DNA of 38,594 bases from Akkermansia sp. (GCA_017549485.1 JAFYUT010000051.1:1-38594); one strand, 5' to 3'; numbered from the stretch's first letter, positions 10,001 to 16,331 are shown. Program-made: numbers and translations. The notes: generated from the sequence alone by a model not told the origin.

Positions 10001-10349
10001 ACTGAGTATTTGCACTCAAATCCATATAAGTAGACTGTACATCTGAAAGAACCGTACTATTATCTGCTATGCCACTTTGCCAAGCAAAATTTGACTGAGT
10101 TGTGGAAACAGTCAACACATTGCTGTATGTGGCACCGCCGGCACCCAGAACATTGTGGTTTGATACGGCAGAGCTGATATTCGTCCAGTATGCAGCAGTA
10201 ACACCGCCGACCTCACCGGTCGAATCGGCATCCACAGCTTTACTACCGAAGTTGATACTGATAACATCAGACCCCAATGTTGTACCGGTTGCAATGGCAA
10301 AAATTGCCATGAGAGCGGCAAACAGCTTCTTAGGTAAGTGTAATTTCAT
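1041..10349 (-). CDS. Giant autotransporter, 3102 residues
   Basis: Predicted type V secretion protein that exports its own passenger to the cell surface. A signal peptide (residues about 1-26, MKLHLPKKLF then a hydrophobic stretch) is followed by a globular N-terminal part (about 28-230, beginning SINFG). A very long Thr/Ala/Gly/Val/Asp-rich passenger comes next, expected to form a beta-helix. Residues about 1245-1780 form a distinct module with recurring GG-ended rungs such as VVGG, IIGG and VLGG, shared with the second autotransporter. Residues about 2020-2700 are shorter, more degenerate rungs (GGTLNA, TVSGA, DGITVEDGG). A helical linker precedes the C-terminal barrel (about 2820-3102), which ends in GYRINF with the terminal Phe typical of outer-membrane barrels. 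Most family members are 700-1500 residues, so this one is unusually long. It has no interrupting stop. Ligand and function cannot be read from sequence. Adhesion or host-glycan contact is a family-level guess. Confidence 0.92.
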   Translation of the reverse strand: MKLHLPKKLFAALMAIFAIATGTTLGSDVISINFGSKAVDADSTGEVGGVTAAYWTNISSAVSNHNVLGAGGATYSNVLTVSTTQSNFAWQSGIADNSTVLSDVQSTYMDLSANTQWTVNLNLADSLNSDLYRVDVTIYLSGDGNAYAPVTVDGANYIGGTDVLAGATTSWGDRSSQASATQGVHNTLTVTDVAQNLTMSSVMSGDAAKRATLSGMQISIKDIYQYEFAAGSTNSAESLTWTGPTGATVSYTDLDVADRLLRANVSAGDAALSFAGGAQIATLQVTGGNALTLTSDGNIELGSLSAASGTTVKVGDVFADNGALVIGGEGTVEIIANQTIGSITGNGSTLAIADGVKVTVNNYAFDGTVVGGTDSALNINLAVDSSSTVNGITVTNNLGEVAINALATGITDVTASDGARIGISSAGGTLVVNGAEDSVVRLTALDLTAANETKLQVAEGVTLNGANLGQFFINTNGQILTVGEGVSLTFSGSTAQVDQYAIAMANGTLNVAGGHVAADSLVMQNRGGAVSYLNVTDGGLLEITGTQDSGYKSGSVRMAHWGGNPSALTVTSKGEFRVLGATICMSDDGAGNLIVKEEGIANLKGITRLNSGCKLQVSDNGMLNIGASGIAGDGVINVDGSTLGALDANGWASGLQTNIGNGATIHLATYDVNLGQYTETAADITLTGTHTGTGALTLAGSGKLVINSALLNEVGLAEGASATLAIDGLNGFVVESTTGHTGYGESTTDGYASGESYRITGAGSTLDSVTLITTTTTEEGDVQVETQHALTDGLFVLETPDSTTFYVNTDVTRSLIDNVKEGTRFAVASGAIYHTNVVEDLGVIETADETTVVYLQSDEGKDLLKLTDVPNNWKPNFTIEGDVVKASAGAYTADITVLSGATLYLMSSDGAGVNLLTDASRVVTIDGGTFDVAGCEAYYHFAANEGSVIKNSASGVGLEYRSLPILDLNGNITVHTDSQFGMIGSGYGATDLNLNGYTLTKTGAGNFHMSSTIADKGTIRIEEGRVQIIERNTNNKSDLTSTSFVVCNDSGVKGTLEVDVTCTIGELIANGGTVEVNGTTRVATVNKLTGSAFDKQGDGSLALASGIQIAEDVNITVGGGSITLAAINVAEGKALNIAGNVVAEGLIKTGAGELTIDGLSGSISYVSLTDNATIESLTGATVLDFISVADQLADGINLGIKYTDENIAQLEIIAMDSSTYDLVDDNGYIKLQAKEDATLEIKTDWDINWGRDGLTGTPETLTELTAGTGDIALDLAPTLVVGGGDGNGSLIGGKSYAGGDASETITGDVWIKVSGGSFSNVVGGCICNNWQSSSANVFEGDTHIVIDGGNVTNVIGGHYNDALRPVFNGDTYISIMDGATIGNSVIGASTTSHNQGATHNGNTNVFVYTPLTGNGYVLGGHKFLANFNGLLSVNGDTNITVDLSEYTGSGTTFAKHIVGASYLNNEWADSGAPTALVSGDTSIVIKGKEGVTFTGAIAGASFSEQRSSTVVSGSTNINISGNSEYEGIVAGGTIFNKWGSGFPESTVAATNVQISGGTFNEKVIGGDALVGDGQMKSNVGAVTMTISAGTFNANIMGGTFKGSNGGGNQVIKVGSVDMTVSGGSMAAGKTLLGGSWLSGTGTASLGNNGNLAMGDINLTITAGSWQNILGGSFVERNNNHYMAQGNIVVDLQGGSVAGDIYAAGRQVNNSYLTTQSTTIKVGSDVELALGKTVSAGYLDTNTGANHSSIAGDRTILFTGDADQDRVGINFTGFNKIGVETAGKVVTIGGAAMSMDDALTVVGEGTIKLTTGTALTVNGGATIESGATVDLGGNSVTGDVVVNGGLTTVGITAINGDLTLADGSTLTLWDGAEDSANGMLDMSVPAVEGISLLSTGNSLTIGGMFGLDVKVNPDGEVELISGIDSISGIEFDSENKVLAGNVLSGINGEDVDSKLYLVFEDGTLKLSAVAGLTEFYWEDTDTTSEKWSEKLWSVKDNNGDNLVLIKDAATRTEEVNAIFNNGKAETVLVDTTATVDDLTVSGAGSDYTFAADTTTPGTLTIEGKITVTDSAAATFDGALADVGAAELEVSDGGTLNAGVVTIADAATLDGGTLNATSLEASSLTASNGAALSATDIQIAGDVEVDGSSLAATNLLLADSVVISGDAANVSAGIIKVGEDGLSMDGGTLNAGQMFSDSDAATAEITGGTVTIGGSMLSATTVTGAEFVDASTLAGSDDKAVTVGDVTVAGSLNLSDATLTDGITVEDGGKLVIGGAMHLDTTVSDFGLQNKSTYAATADASDLGKEIANGGNGFVSRNEIYTVVDGDLTNVTNDATAWTVGADARVGEYSNGKVTISESKDTTTYWVNTNVSLSKVSDKFVEDTDTIMLNGGTLQMNEDTELAIATNNENPHGTASTIALQSGATLKSEQLTIADGTTVTLTGLAGTTLDLGEAVGVENLNGLTDDTWSGTVTTAATDITDVAALGNAGSAVELTGAVDTGDMNLGDVSEVHATDTLTADSINGTGELTVEGLATLKNGASNLGNAAFNGGLILGGDEAAALTAAALTAGSVEVAKGDMAADTLTVDGALTMGKGSSVAAETLEVGGAISLESDSTIAAGSLVLGDDASIEFKKIGETPVVTVDSLTADTLSVIIDNELLTAAADAQTDKEQPIATIMEVTGGSDADIMLNGGSDVINPKGEKYGYTLEWNDTLLQLMATANENYMKEKFNGASKNAMAGATIMDEAFAGGGIGAGGDLEKILASVDGNSMTDEGLAAVAGSSSAALGMAFAGDVERQLRAIRNRTTTMGVNQCVVNEGMPYFNAWVNAEGNMGELDKDGTFAGYQLDSWGGTVGFDVDVNPNLTLGLAVTAMYGDLTVDGPDKLDGDLDTMYVSAFARYSKRAWTHTFVGTIGKMDSSYDRTVSYGNGDSYKTQGETDGMAFGLMYEVGRVFALASNGDACLQPVFNVAYRHTSVGGYKEEGSDAALDVDDQTLDTITLGAGARMQAVVGENLYNRTSVLELRALAKFDIGDRASEADVAFIGAGKGATVESAELGAFGVELGAGLSVPMGDEDSGTLFFDVSAELRSGYTNLNGTVGYRINF

Positions 10350-10416
10350 ATTTGTGTGAGTTTAGTGTAAGAAGTAAGCGAGATGGATACAGTCCACCTC
10401 AATATGATACTCTATC

Positions 10417-10444
10417 ATCCTACCAAGCCACAGGCTCAAGTCAA
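10417..10444 (-). promoter_or_regulatory. Candidate promoter of the giant autotransporter
   Basis: TTGACT (10444-10439), 16-base spacer, TAGGAT (10422-10417). This predicts a start near 10410 and a leader of about 60 bases, unlike the leaderless arrangement of most genes here. No Shine-Dalgarno is visible before the ATG at 10349. The remainder of 10350-10580 shows nothing else. Confidence 0.4.
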
Positions 10445-10580
10445 GCAAATAGTAGAATTTTTCCAAAATAACCATAAAAATTTCAATGCAAAAAGGGTTC
10501 TCCGACATGGGATGGAGCCATTTTGCTCAAAAAAAGTACACAATTTATATAGGACATAGATTTTTTACCGGCACGCGAGC

Positions 10581-10609
10581 TTGACAATGAGCCAAGGCCG
10601 ATTTAAAAT
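10581..10609 (+). promoter_or_regulatory. Promoter of the first lipoprotein gene
   Basis: Consensus TTGACA (10581-10586), 17-base spacer, TAAAAT (10604-10609), then nine bases to the ATG at 10619. The predicted transcript has a leader of only a few bases. Confidence 0.75.
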
Positions 10610-10618
10610 CAGGATACG

Positions 10619-11149
10619 ATGAAAAACCGTTATCTTATACCGCTGATGGGAGTCATGATGCTGAGCCAATGCCAGACAACGGGGAGCGCCCCGCTGCTGC
10701 CGCCGGTTCAAACCCTGCCGGAAACCCCATTGGCACCGGGTGAGGTAAAAAAAGTGCTCATGACGGAAGAGGACCACGAATACCTGACCGCCTTGCTGGA
10801 GCCCTTTGCCGAGTCTGACGAAAACATCACATTCTCCCTGCTCAACGGAGATAATATTGGCGATGTCATAGGCGCCATCTCGCCCGCGCACTTCCGCGTA
10901 CTGGCGGCCTGCCCTTATAAGATATATATGGGAGAACCCACAACGGAGTTTACCGACTATTTCATCAAAACCGCAGAGGGGCCCAGCACCACCATCACCA
11001 TGAGCAGCAAACCCGAACACGGAATATGCGTGGCAGATGGTATTACCATCAGCTCCCCCACTTTCCACCTCTTCTTGCAAACACTCATACGCAAATACCA
11101 CGCCCAAAAAGCGGAAGAAGAGCAAAAAAATGCCGAAGTTCACCCTTGA
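10619..11149 (+). CDS. Putative lipoprotein, first of a tandem pair
   Basis: 176 residues. The N-terminus has a short charged start, a hydrophobic run and a lipobox-like LSQC (Cys about 18), so lipidation and attachment to the inner face of the outer membrane are expected. The mature part begins with a Pro-rich tether (about 20-42), then a domain starting MTEEDHEYLTALLEP. The C-terminus is a charged Lys/Glu helix. The family is not recognised. Residues about 49-165 align by eye with the next gene (MTAEETEDLHEVLRP), with a matching order of strands and helices, so the two are probably a tandem duplication. Its stop codon forms part of the -35 box of the next gene. Function unknown. Confidence 0.8.
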   Translation: MKNRYLIPLMGVMMLSQCQTTGSAPLLPPVQTLPETPLAPGEVKKVLMTEEDHEYLTALLEPFAESDENITFSLLNGDNIGDVIGAISPAHFRVLAACPYKIYMGEPTTEFTDYFIKTAEGPSTTITMSSKPEHGICVADGITISSPTFHLFLQTLIRKYHAQKAEEEQKNAEVHP

Positions 11150-11174
11150 CCGAGTCAACGCCCTGTGCTAGACT
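11146..11174 (+). promoter_or_regulatory. Promoter of the second lipoprotein gene
   Basis: TTGACC (11146-11151), 17-base spacer, TAGACT (11169-11174), eight bases before the ATG at 11183. The -35 box contains the TGA stop of the preceding gene, so the two lipoproteins can be transcribed separately despite a gap of only 33 bases. Confidence 0.65.
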
Positions 11175-11182
11175 GCCGCGCC

Positions 11183-11773
11183 ATGAAGCCCCGCGCACTT
11201 ACAGCTGCAGGAGTCATCGTGCCGATGATGCTCTGCCAATGCCACAGCGACAAGCCTGCCGAAAGGCTTGTTGAGGACATTGACGACCCCATTCCCGCAA
11301 CAATGCAGGTGCCGCAGCGTATGGTAGCCTCCTGCATGGATTTGTTGAGTAAAGACTCCTCCCAACTGCCCATGACGGCGGAGGAAACGGAGGATTTGCA
11401 TGAAGTGCTGCGCCCGCTTTGTGATACGCAGGAGGAAATCAATGTCTACTACCACGGTATTCAGTACAAGGGGGACAAGCCCATTGTGTATCTGCTGGGT
11501 ACACTCAAGGCTGATGACTTCAAACTCTTGATATCGGCCACGCAGGCGGTGGCCTATGGCGAAGTGATAGATGATTTTGAGCGTTACACCTTCGGCACCC
11601 TTACCGGCAAAAAGGTGGAGGCCTACATCAGCCGCAGTAACCGAGAATACGGCATTGAGCTCACCGGGGCACCCGCTTTATATGCCCCTGAGTTTCACGA
11701 CCGTGTTATTGCCATGAGAAACAACCTCGTATTACCGCCTGAGGGCTTACCCGCAAAGGATGCGCAGCATTGA
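11183..11773 (+). CDS. Putative lipoprotein, second of a tandem pair
   Basis: 196 residues from the ATG at 11183. An in-frame GTG at 11165 lies inside the promoter and was rejected. The signal segment has a lipobox-like MLCQC (Cys about 19), then a linker and a domain beginning MTAEETEDLHEVLRP that resembles the upstream neighbour. Both proteins share a helix, then strands around a LGTLKADDFKLLIS / IGAISPAHFRVLAA segment. No family was recognised and no catalytic motif is evident. The last 27 bases overlap, tail to tail, with the dihydrouridine synthase gene on the other strand, so no terminator is available between them. Confidence 0.78.
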   Translation: MKPRALTAAGVIVPMMLCQCHSDKPAERLVEDIDDPIPATMQVPQRMVASCMDLLSKDSSQLPMTAEETEDLHEVLRPLCDTQEEINVYYHGIQYKGDKPIVYLLGTLKADDFKLLISATQAVAYGEVIDDFERYTFGTLTGKKVEAYISRSNREYGIELTGAPALYAPEFHDRVIAMRNNLVLPPEGLPAKDAQH

Positions 11774-12682
11774 GTCAATATCCGTGCAGCGGCGCAGGGC
11801 ATACTCCTGCTCCGGCGTAAAATCCGCATAGCAATAGGCCAAATATTTTTTCATGCGGTTGCAGTGGCCGGCCGGCGTGCGCTTGGTGTGTAAAATACGG
11901 TCCGTCTCTTCTACCAACACACGGTAATAGTGTTTCATTTCATCTGCCGTGGGGGCGGCACCGCCTTTGATTTGGCGGAAGATGTAGGGGTTACGCACAG
12001 CTCCACGGCCAATCATGACACCGGCGGGTGATATATGATTAAGCCAATATCGGGCTTGCTCTAAGGTAGCGATATCGCCATTACCCATCACCGGGCAAGC
12101 CAGCGTTTGCACAGCCAAACGCACGGCCTCTACACTCACGGTATCGGGTTTATACAGGGCCTTGCGCGTGCGGCCGTGAATCATGGCGGCATCCGGCGCA
12201 GCGGCACCTATGGTATCCAAGATAGCGGGCAGCTCTTCTTCGCTCTCCCACCCGGTACGGAATTTGACACTGAATTGCCCCGCAGGCACCACGGCCCGCA
12301 GCCCCTGCACCGCAGATTGCAAGGCGGGCAAATCACGCAGCAGACCGGCACCTGCCCCATGCCGATTCACCAGCGGTGCCGGGCACCCGGCATTCAAATT
12401 AATACCGGCAACAGGCAATTGCAGCAGTTGCTCGGCATCCCGCACCAGCGGGGCGGCCTCTGCCCCTGCCAGCTGGGCAAGCACCGGCACCCCCGTTTCA
12501 TTCTCTTCTATGCAGCGCAGGTTGTTTTCGGCCATGGCGCAGGTGGTGGGTGTGCTGCGGAAATAGGCCGTCACAAACACATCCGGCAATGAGCCGATGC
12601 GTGCCAGTACCCGCATAAAAGCGAGGTCGGTCACATCCTGCATCGGGGCCAAAGCCGTCAGTTTATCCGTTTGCGTCAGCAT
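11747..12682 (-). CDS. dus: tRNA-dihydrouridine synthase (Dus family)
   Basis: 311 residues, normal for the family. Dus enzymes are cytoplasmic flavoproteins that use FMN and NADPH to reduce uridines in the tRNA D-loop. Visible motifs are APMQDVTD near the N-terminus (FMN site), NAGCPAP at about 97-103 with the catalytic Cys, VKFRTGW at about 139-145, IHGRTR at about 169-174, GNGDI, and GVMIGRGAVRNPYIF in the C-terminal part of the barrel. A helical tail completes it. I cannot tell which Dus subfamily it belongs to. The gene overlaps the end of the lipoprotein gene at 11183-11773. A hairpin at 12702-12760 separates it from the upstream aldolase gene. Its own promoter is not obvious. Confidence 0.93.
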   Translation of the reverse strand: MLTQTDKLTALAPMQDVTDLAFMRVLARIGSLPDVFVTAYFRSTPTTCAMAENNLRCIEENETGVPVLAQLAGAEAAPLVRDAEQLLQLPVAGINLNAGCPAPLVNRHGAGAGLLRDLPALQSAVQGLRAVVPAGQFSVKFRTGWESEEELPAILDTIGAAAPDAAMIHGRTRKALYKPDTVSVEAVRLAVQTLACPVMGNGDIATLEQARYWLNHISPAGVMIGRGAVRNPYIFRQIKGGAAPTADEMKHYYRVLVEETDRILHTKRTPAGHCNRMKKYLAYCYADFTPEQEYALRRCTDIDSMLRILCG

Positions 12683-12701
12683 GAATACTGTACCTACAAA
12701 A

Positions 12702-12760
12702 ACAATTTACAAAGTGAAAGAACGCAGCTTGCCGCAACGCGCTATCACTTTGTAAATTGT
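12702..12760 (-). terminator. Long AT-rich hairpin between the aldolase and dus genes
   Basis: Perfect 16-bp inverted repeat (12702-12717 with 12745-12760) with a 27-base loop. On the minus strand it follows the aldolase stop by about 20 bases and is trailed by TTTTG, so it probably ends the aldolase transcript. The adjacent 12751-12780 repeats an AAATTGT-type motif. Confidence 0.6.
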
Positions 12761-12780
12761 AAATGGTAAATTGTCAATTT

Positions 12781-13602
12781 TTACTTCTTACCGGCAATAC
12801 CCATGGTATAGCCGTTGTACTCACGCATGTTGTACAGGGGTTGCCCCTCGGGCACAGCGTAGCCGATGTTCTTGCGAATCTGCAAGAAGTCGGCAATACC
12901 GGCCTCGTCCACCTGGTTCAGGCCACCGCCGTGCATGTCGGCAAAGAGTACCATCTTGCAGTAAGCATCGGCATTCTCCATGAACCACTCAGCCTCTTCA
13001 ATATGGCGGGCACCGGTGATAACACCGTGGTTCTCCATGAATACCACCGTGCTCTGGTGGCAAGCCTTGGCCACGGCCTCTGCCGTCTCGGGAGAGCCGG
13101 GAGTACCGTAGGGAGCCAGCGGAATGTGGCCCAAGAAGATGTCGGCCTCGGGGTTGATACCGTTGGGCGGTACCTTACCGGCAAAGAGGAAAGCATTGCA
13201 GCACGGGGGATGTGCGTGAATGCAGGCGTTAACGCCCACCTCTTTCATCATGGCGATGTGGGTCTTTACCTCGCTGGTAGCGGGGCGGTAGCCGCAAAGC
13301 TGGCCGGCGTTCATGTCTACCATGCAAATGTCTTCCACCGTCATAAAGCCCTTGGAGCAAAGGGTGGGAGAGCAAAGAACAAGGTCCTTGGCAACACGCA
13401 CGGAGAGATTGCCGCCATTGCCGTCTACATACTCACGAGCCCACAAGCGGCGGCCCATGTCTACCATACGCTCCTTGATGACACGCACCTCGGGGCTGTT
13501 GAAAAATGCGTCGATTTCTTCACGAGTCTGGGGGTCATACTTCTCCCAAGGGAAGATACGATCCGGCAGCTCCGGTTTGATATAAAGATCAGGATTGGCC
13601 AT
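12781..13602 (-). CDS. Class II aldolase/adducin family protein
   Basis: 273 residues. The family uses zinc to split or epimerise sugar phosphates such as fuculose-1-phosphate or ribulose-5-phosphate. Visible features are GNGGNLSVR at about 62-70 (phosphate loop), HAHPP at about 129-133 with two zinc-binding His, and ENHGV at about 191 with a further metal His. Length is somewhat above FucA (about 215), because of an N-terminal extension of about 35 residues and a C-terminal tail. The substrate is not predictable. In a mucin-degrading organism fuculose phosphate would be natural, but no fucose genes are nearby, so this is only a suggestion. Probably monocistronic, with its own promoter and a downstream hairpin. 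Confidence 0.88.
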   Translation of the reverse strand: MANPDLYIKPELPDRIFPWEKYDPQTREEIDAFFNSPEVRVIKERMVDMGRRLWAREYVDGNGGNLSVRVAKDLVLCSPTLCSKGFMTVEDICMVDMNAGQLCGYRPATSEVKTHIAMMKEVGVNACIHAHPPCCNAFLFAGKVPPNGINPEADIFLGHIPLAPYGTPGSPETAEAVAKACHQSTVVFMENHGVITGARHIEEAEWFMENADAYCKMVLFADMHGGGLNQVDEAGIADFLQIRKNIGYAVPEGQPLYNMREYNGYTMGIAGKK

Positions 13603-13613
13603 AAGTTACCCTA

Positions 13614-13642
13614 TTTTTACCAGATAGCGGGGTGTAAGTCAA
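13614..13642 (-). promoter_or_regulatory. Promoter of the class II aldolase gene
   Basis: TTGACT (13642-13637), 17-base spacer, TAAAAA (13619-13614), then 11 bases to the ATG at 13602. The predicted leader is about four bases and has no Shine-Dalgarno. Confidence 0.55.
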
Positions 13643-13643
13643 G

Positions 13644-14225
13644 TCAAAGCGGATAGGGAGGCTGCGGTTTTTCCATATCCTCGTCCACTTCTTCTTCCGA
13701 TTCAGGGGTATTCAGCTTCTTATGTTTCAGTCCATACAAGGTCAGCCCTACACCGACCACAAGGAATAAGCCGCCCACACCCATAAAAATGTAATGAGAA
13801 AAAGGGCTGGTCATACCGACTATTTCCATGCGCTCGGGCTCCGCGGGCATATACAACACCTGCACCATATCCCCTTGGCGGTATGCCGTGCGAGAGGAAA
13901 CACCGGCAGAGCTTTCTACCGTATGAGCCACGCCTGCCTTGTCTGTGTAGGTAACGGTGGGATAATAGGTAACGGAGCGTGAGCTGTGACCGTGGCGAGA
14001 GTTTCGGTGGCTCTCATGCCGGCGCACATCCGTCACCATGGCCTCCACCTGCACCCCGTGAGCTTTCAGCTCTTCACTGTTGCGGTGCTCATGAATGGAG
14101 AATACCAACGCCACACACCCTACGATGGCAAACAACGCCCCCATCCACCACGGGAATTTACCCTTACTGAGCACACGTATGCTTGAGCCCACCCCGTCTA
14201 TCCGTATTCCTTTTATGCGTATCAT
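13644..14225 (-). CDS. DUF3592-like membrane protein (single-domain member)
   Basis: 193 residues. Membrane segment at about 25-43 (WWMGALFAIVGCVALVFSI), a periplasmic or extracytoplasmic domain of beta character (about 58-138) with YYPTVTYTDKAG and QGDMVQVLYMPAEPE, then a second membrane segment at about 146-168 and an acidic, Pro-rich tail. The TM-domain-TM layout and the Y-P-x-V-x-Y followed by G-D-x-V-x-V-L-Y pattern fit DUF3592. The same domain forms the C-terminal half of the next two upstream genes. It lies 45 bases after the stop of the gene at 14271-15290, so it is probably the last gene of their operon. Function unknown. Confidence 0.8.
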   Translation of the reverse strand: MIRIKGIRIDGVGSSIRVLSKGKFPWWMGALFAIVGCVALVFSIHEHRNSEELKAHGVQVEAMVTDVRRHESHRNSRHGHSSRSVTYYPTVTYTDKAGVAHTVESSAGVSSRTAYRQGDMVQVLYMPAEPERMEIVGMTSPFSHYIFMGVGGLFLVVGVGLTLYGLKHKKLNTPESEEEVDEDMEKPQPPYPL

Positions 14226-14270
14226 CGTCTTATTCGTTATCTATAATTTCATTATCCGACAAACATCTCA

Positions 14271-15290
14271 TTATTTTTTGCTGTACAACATGCCGCCCAT
14301 CAGCACGCCACAGATAATCATAAACACCCCGCCCCAAATCAAGGCGTACAAGTCATTCGGCTTGGCATCGGCCAGTTCTACCACCGAGGGTTTCTCGGGC
14401 AGATAAAGAACCGAAACCTTCCCCCCTATGGGATAGTTTTTGTTGACCTGCCGCCCCATCAGTGTTTGGTGAGTATAGGGAAAATTGTCTTTGTCTCTGT
14501 ATGAAATCGTTAACTTCGGGGATTCGCCGGTTTCTTTATTCACCACCACCCCTTGAACCAAGACGCCATGCTCATGCAAGTCCGAGAAATTCGGCAACGC
14601 CATCCCCCCGATGGCGCAAGCAATCAATCCCGGGGCAATCAAAGCAAAGCACCATTTCCATGACATACGTTTACGTGGCGGTACCGGGGGCAATAGGTGA
14701 GGGGCTTTCCACACCTCCGGCGTCAGCACCGGGACAGATTCTTCCGCTTCCTGCCATGCTGCCGCCTCAATTTGAGCCCGCAAAATGTCAGCAACACGGT
14801 CCAGCTCAGGCACACTGAGAAAACCCTCCGGCACATCACGCCAGCCGTGTTTGGTGCGTACTTTACGGAAATCGAACACGATATCACCACAGCCGTCAGA
14901 CTGCGCATAAACAGATTTAATCAAGCCTTGCTCCAAATACCAGGTGCGGGTCTCGGGTTGCAACAAAAAGGGAGACGGCTGTGCCACGATAGCACGGCGG
15001 TTTGTCACCACATACAGCGTGTTGTTCACACGTTTGCGGCGCCAAAACGGGCTGATGGCCATGCCTATGCCCGCAGCCCAAAAAGGAAGCAGCAACAGGA
15101 AGAGCGTCCACCACTCGCCGTTTTTCTCAAGCGAGAACATCACCGATGAGAGCTTGCCGATAATACCCAACCATATCACGGCACCCAACACACTGATGAT
15201 ATTGGCCTGAGACAACCACCGCCACTGCGGGTACACCACCAGCTCTACCGTTTCCCCCGGTTTCAAAATCTTGTCTATCTCTCGTTTCAT
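14271..15290 (-). CDS. Membrane protein, PH-like domain plus DUF3592-like domain
   Basis: 339 residues, a fusion. The N-terminal half has two membrane segments (about 32-52 and 62-82), then YVVTNRRAIV and GCGDIVFDF, which look like the bacterial PH-like family (membrane pair followed by a Y-x-x-T-x-R-R motif). A GFLSVPELDRVADILRAQI helix closes this part. The C-terminal half (about 210-339) has a membrane segment, a beta domain with the GGKVSVLYLPEKP pattern of DUF3592, and a last membrane segment. The start overlaps the stop of the upstream gene by four bases (ATGA type), so the two are translationally coupled. Role unknown; a membrane-bound sensor or scaffold is conceivable. Confidence 0.8.
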   Translation of the reverse strand: MKREIDKILKPGETVELVVYPQWRWLSQANIISVLGAVIWLGIIGKLSSVMFSLEKNGEWWTLFLLLLPFWAAGIGMAISPFWRRKRVNNTLYVVTNRRAIVAQPSPFLLQPETRTWYLEQGLIKSVYAQSDGCGDIVFDFRKVRTKHGWRDVPEGFLSVPELDRVADILRAQIEAAAWQEAEESVPVLTPEVWKAPHLLPPVPPRKRMSWKWCFALIAPGLIACAIGGMALPNFSDLHEHGVLVQGVVVNKETGESPKLTISYRDKDNFPYTHQTLMGRQVNKNYPIGGKVSVLYLPEKPSVVELADAKPNDLYALIWGGVFMIICGVLMGGMLYSKK

Positions 15291-16321
15291 GATGCTTTTA
15301 CCGCTGATTGACGTTTACGATGGCGCAGCATGCGCACAACCAGCCACCCACCTGCCAGCATAATAATGCCACCCACAGCCATAAAGCAGCAGGAAAAAGA
15401 TGTGGCATCCTCCCCTTCTATTTCAAAATGCTGCGGATTGCTCGGCCTGTAAAGGATATTCACCTGCTCGCCTTTGCTTATGTTTCTGTTGCTGCGGCTG
15501 CTTTGTACCGTGTGGGATTTTCCTGCGGCATCCGTAAATTGCACCACCGGAAAATAGGAGTTACCGTGGTCAGAGTCATAGTCAACAACAATTTGCACCA
15601 CTCTTGCCTCTGCCGGCACGCCCTCTTGCACCAATTGACGGTGCTGTATAAACATATACAAGCCCACCGCAAAAAACAAGGAACCGAATAAAGCGGCAAA
15701 CACGCCTAAAATACCGAACGTGCGGGCAGCTTTTCGTTTCTCCTCGGGTGTCAGCTCCGTTGTTTGCCACTTAACAGGCTGATAAGCCACCGCACAGGTG
15801 GCCTTAATTTGTGCCAGCAAGGCTGCCAACACCTCCCGCACCTGCGGTACCCCCACAAAACCGTCCGGAGCCGGTTTATTGTTGATTTGGTAAGATTTAT
15901 ACCCCAGCACAATATCGCCGTAGCCGTTTCGGTGTTCTTCCACCGCTTTCACCATATCCGGCTTCAACGGCCAAAACAACACTTTGGAGCGCAATACAAT
16001 GGCACGCCTATCCGTAATGAGATACACCGTACGCCTCCCCCGTGCGCGGCAACCCAATATCCCCACAATCACCCCTATACCCACCATCCAAAAAGGTATC
16101 AAAAACAGGTAGTCCTGTTCGGTTGTGTCCGGAGCATTAACCATGCACACCGTCATCACCGTGAGCAACGATACCCAGATAGCACCGAATATGATAAAAA
16201 AACGCACCGCAGGAGATGCCCACCACCAGTTCGGCATAACAACCAACGCCAAGTGCTCATCGGTCTCCAGCGCGGCGTCAATCCTTGCTCTCAATTCAGG
16301 GGTTAGTGTTTCGGTGTCCAT
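15287..16321 (-). CDS. Membrane protein, PH-like domain plus DUF3592-like domain (paralogue)
   Basis: 344 residues with the same architecture as the downstream gene: two membrane segments, YLITDRRAIVL, GYGDIVLGY, GFVGVPQVREVLAALLAQI, then a membrane segment, a domain with YFPVVQFTDAAGK and KGEQVNILYRPSNPQ, and a final membrane segment with a basic tail. It is the first gene of a three-gene operon. A promoter at 16332-16359 places the transcript start about three bases before the ATG at 16321. The clear similarity to the genes at 14271 and 17787 marks local duplication. Function unknown. Confidence 0.8.
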   Translation of the reverse strand: MDTETLTPELRARIDAALETDEHLALVVMPNWWWASPAVRFFIIFGAIWVSLLTVMTVCMVNAPDTTEQDYLFLIPFWMVGIGVIVGILGCRARGRRTVYLITDRRAIVLRSKVLFWPLKPDMVKAVEEHRNGYGDIVLGYKSYQINNKPAPDGFVGVPQVREVLAALLAQIKATCAVAYQPVKWQTTELTPEEKRKAARTFGILGVFAALFGSLFFAVGLYMFIQHRQLVQEGVPAEARVVQIVVDYDSDHGNSYFPVVQFTDAAGKSHTVQSSRSNRNISKGEQVNILYRPSNPQHFEIEGEDATSFSCCFMAVGGIIMLAGGWLVVRMLRHRKRQSAVKAS

Positions 16322-16331
16322 TTCAAGGGAG

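Noticed and set aside
12751..12780. AAATTGT-type direct repeats as part of a dispersed family with 25517-25535
   Set aside because: The similarity is short and A/T-rich, and can be due to composition.
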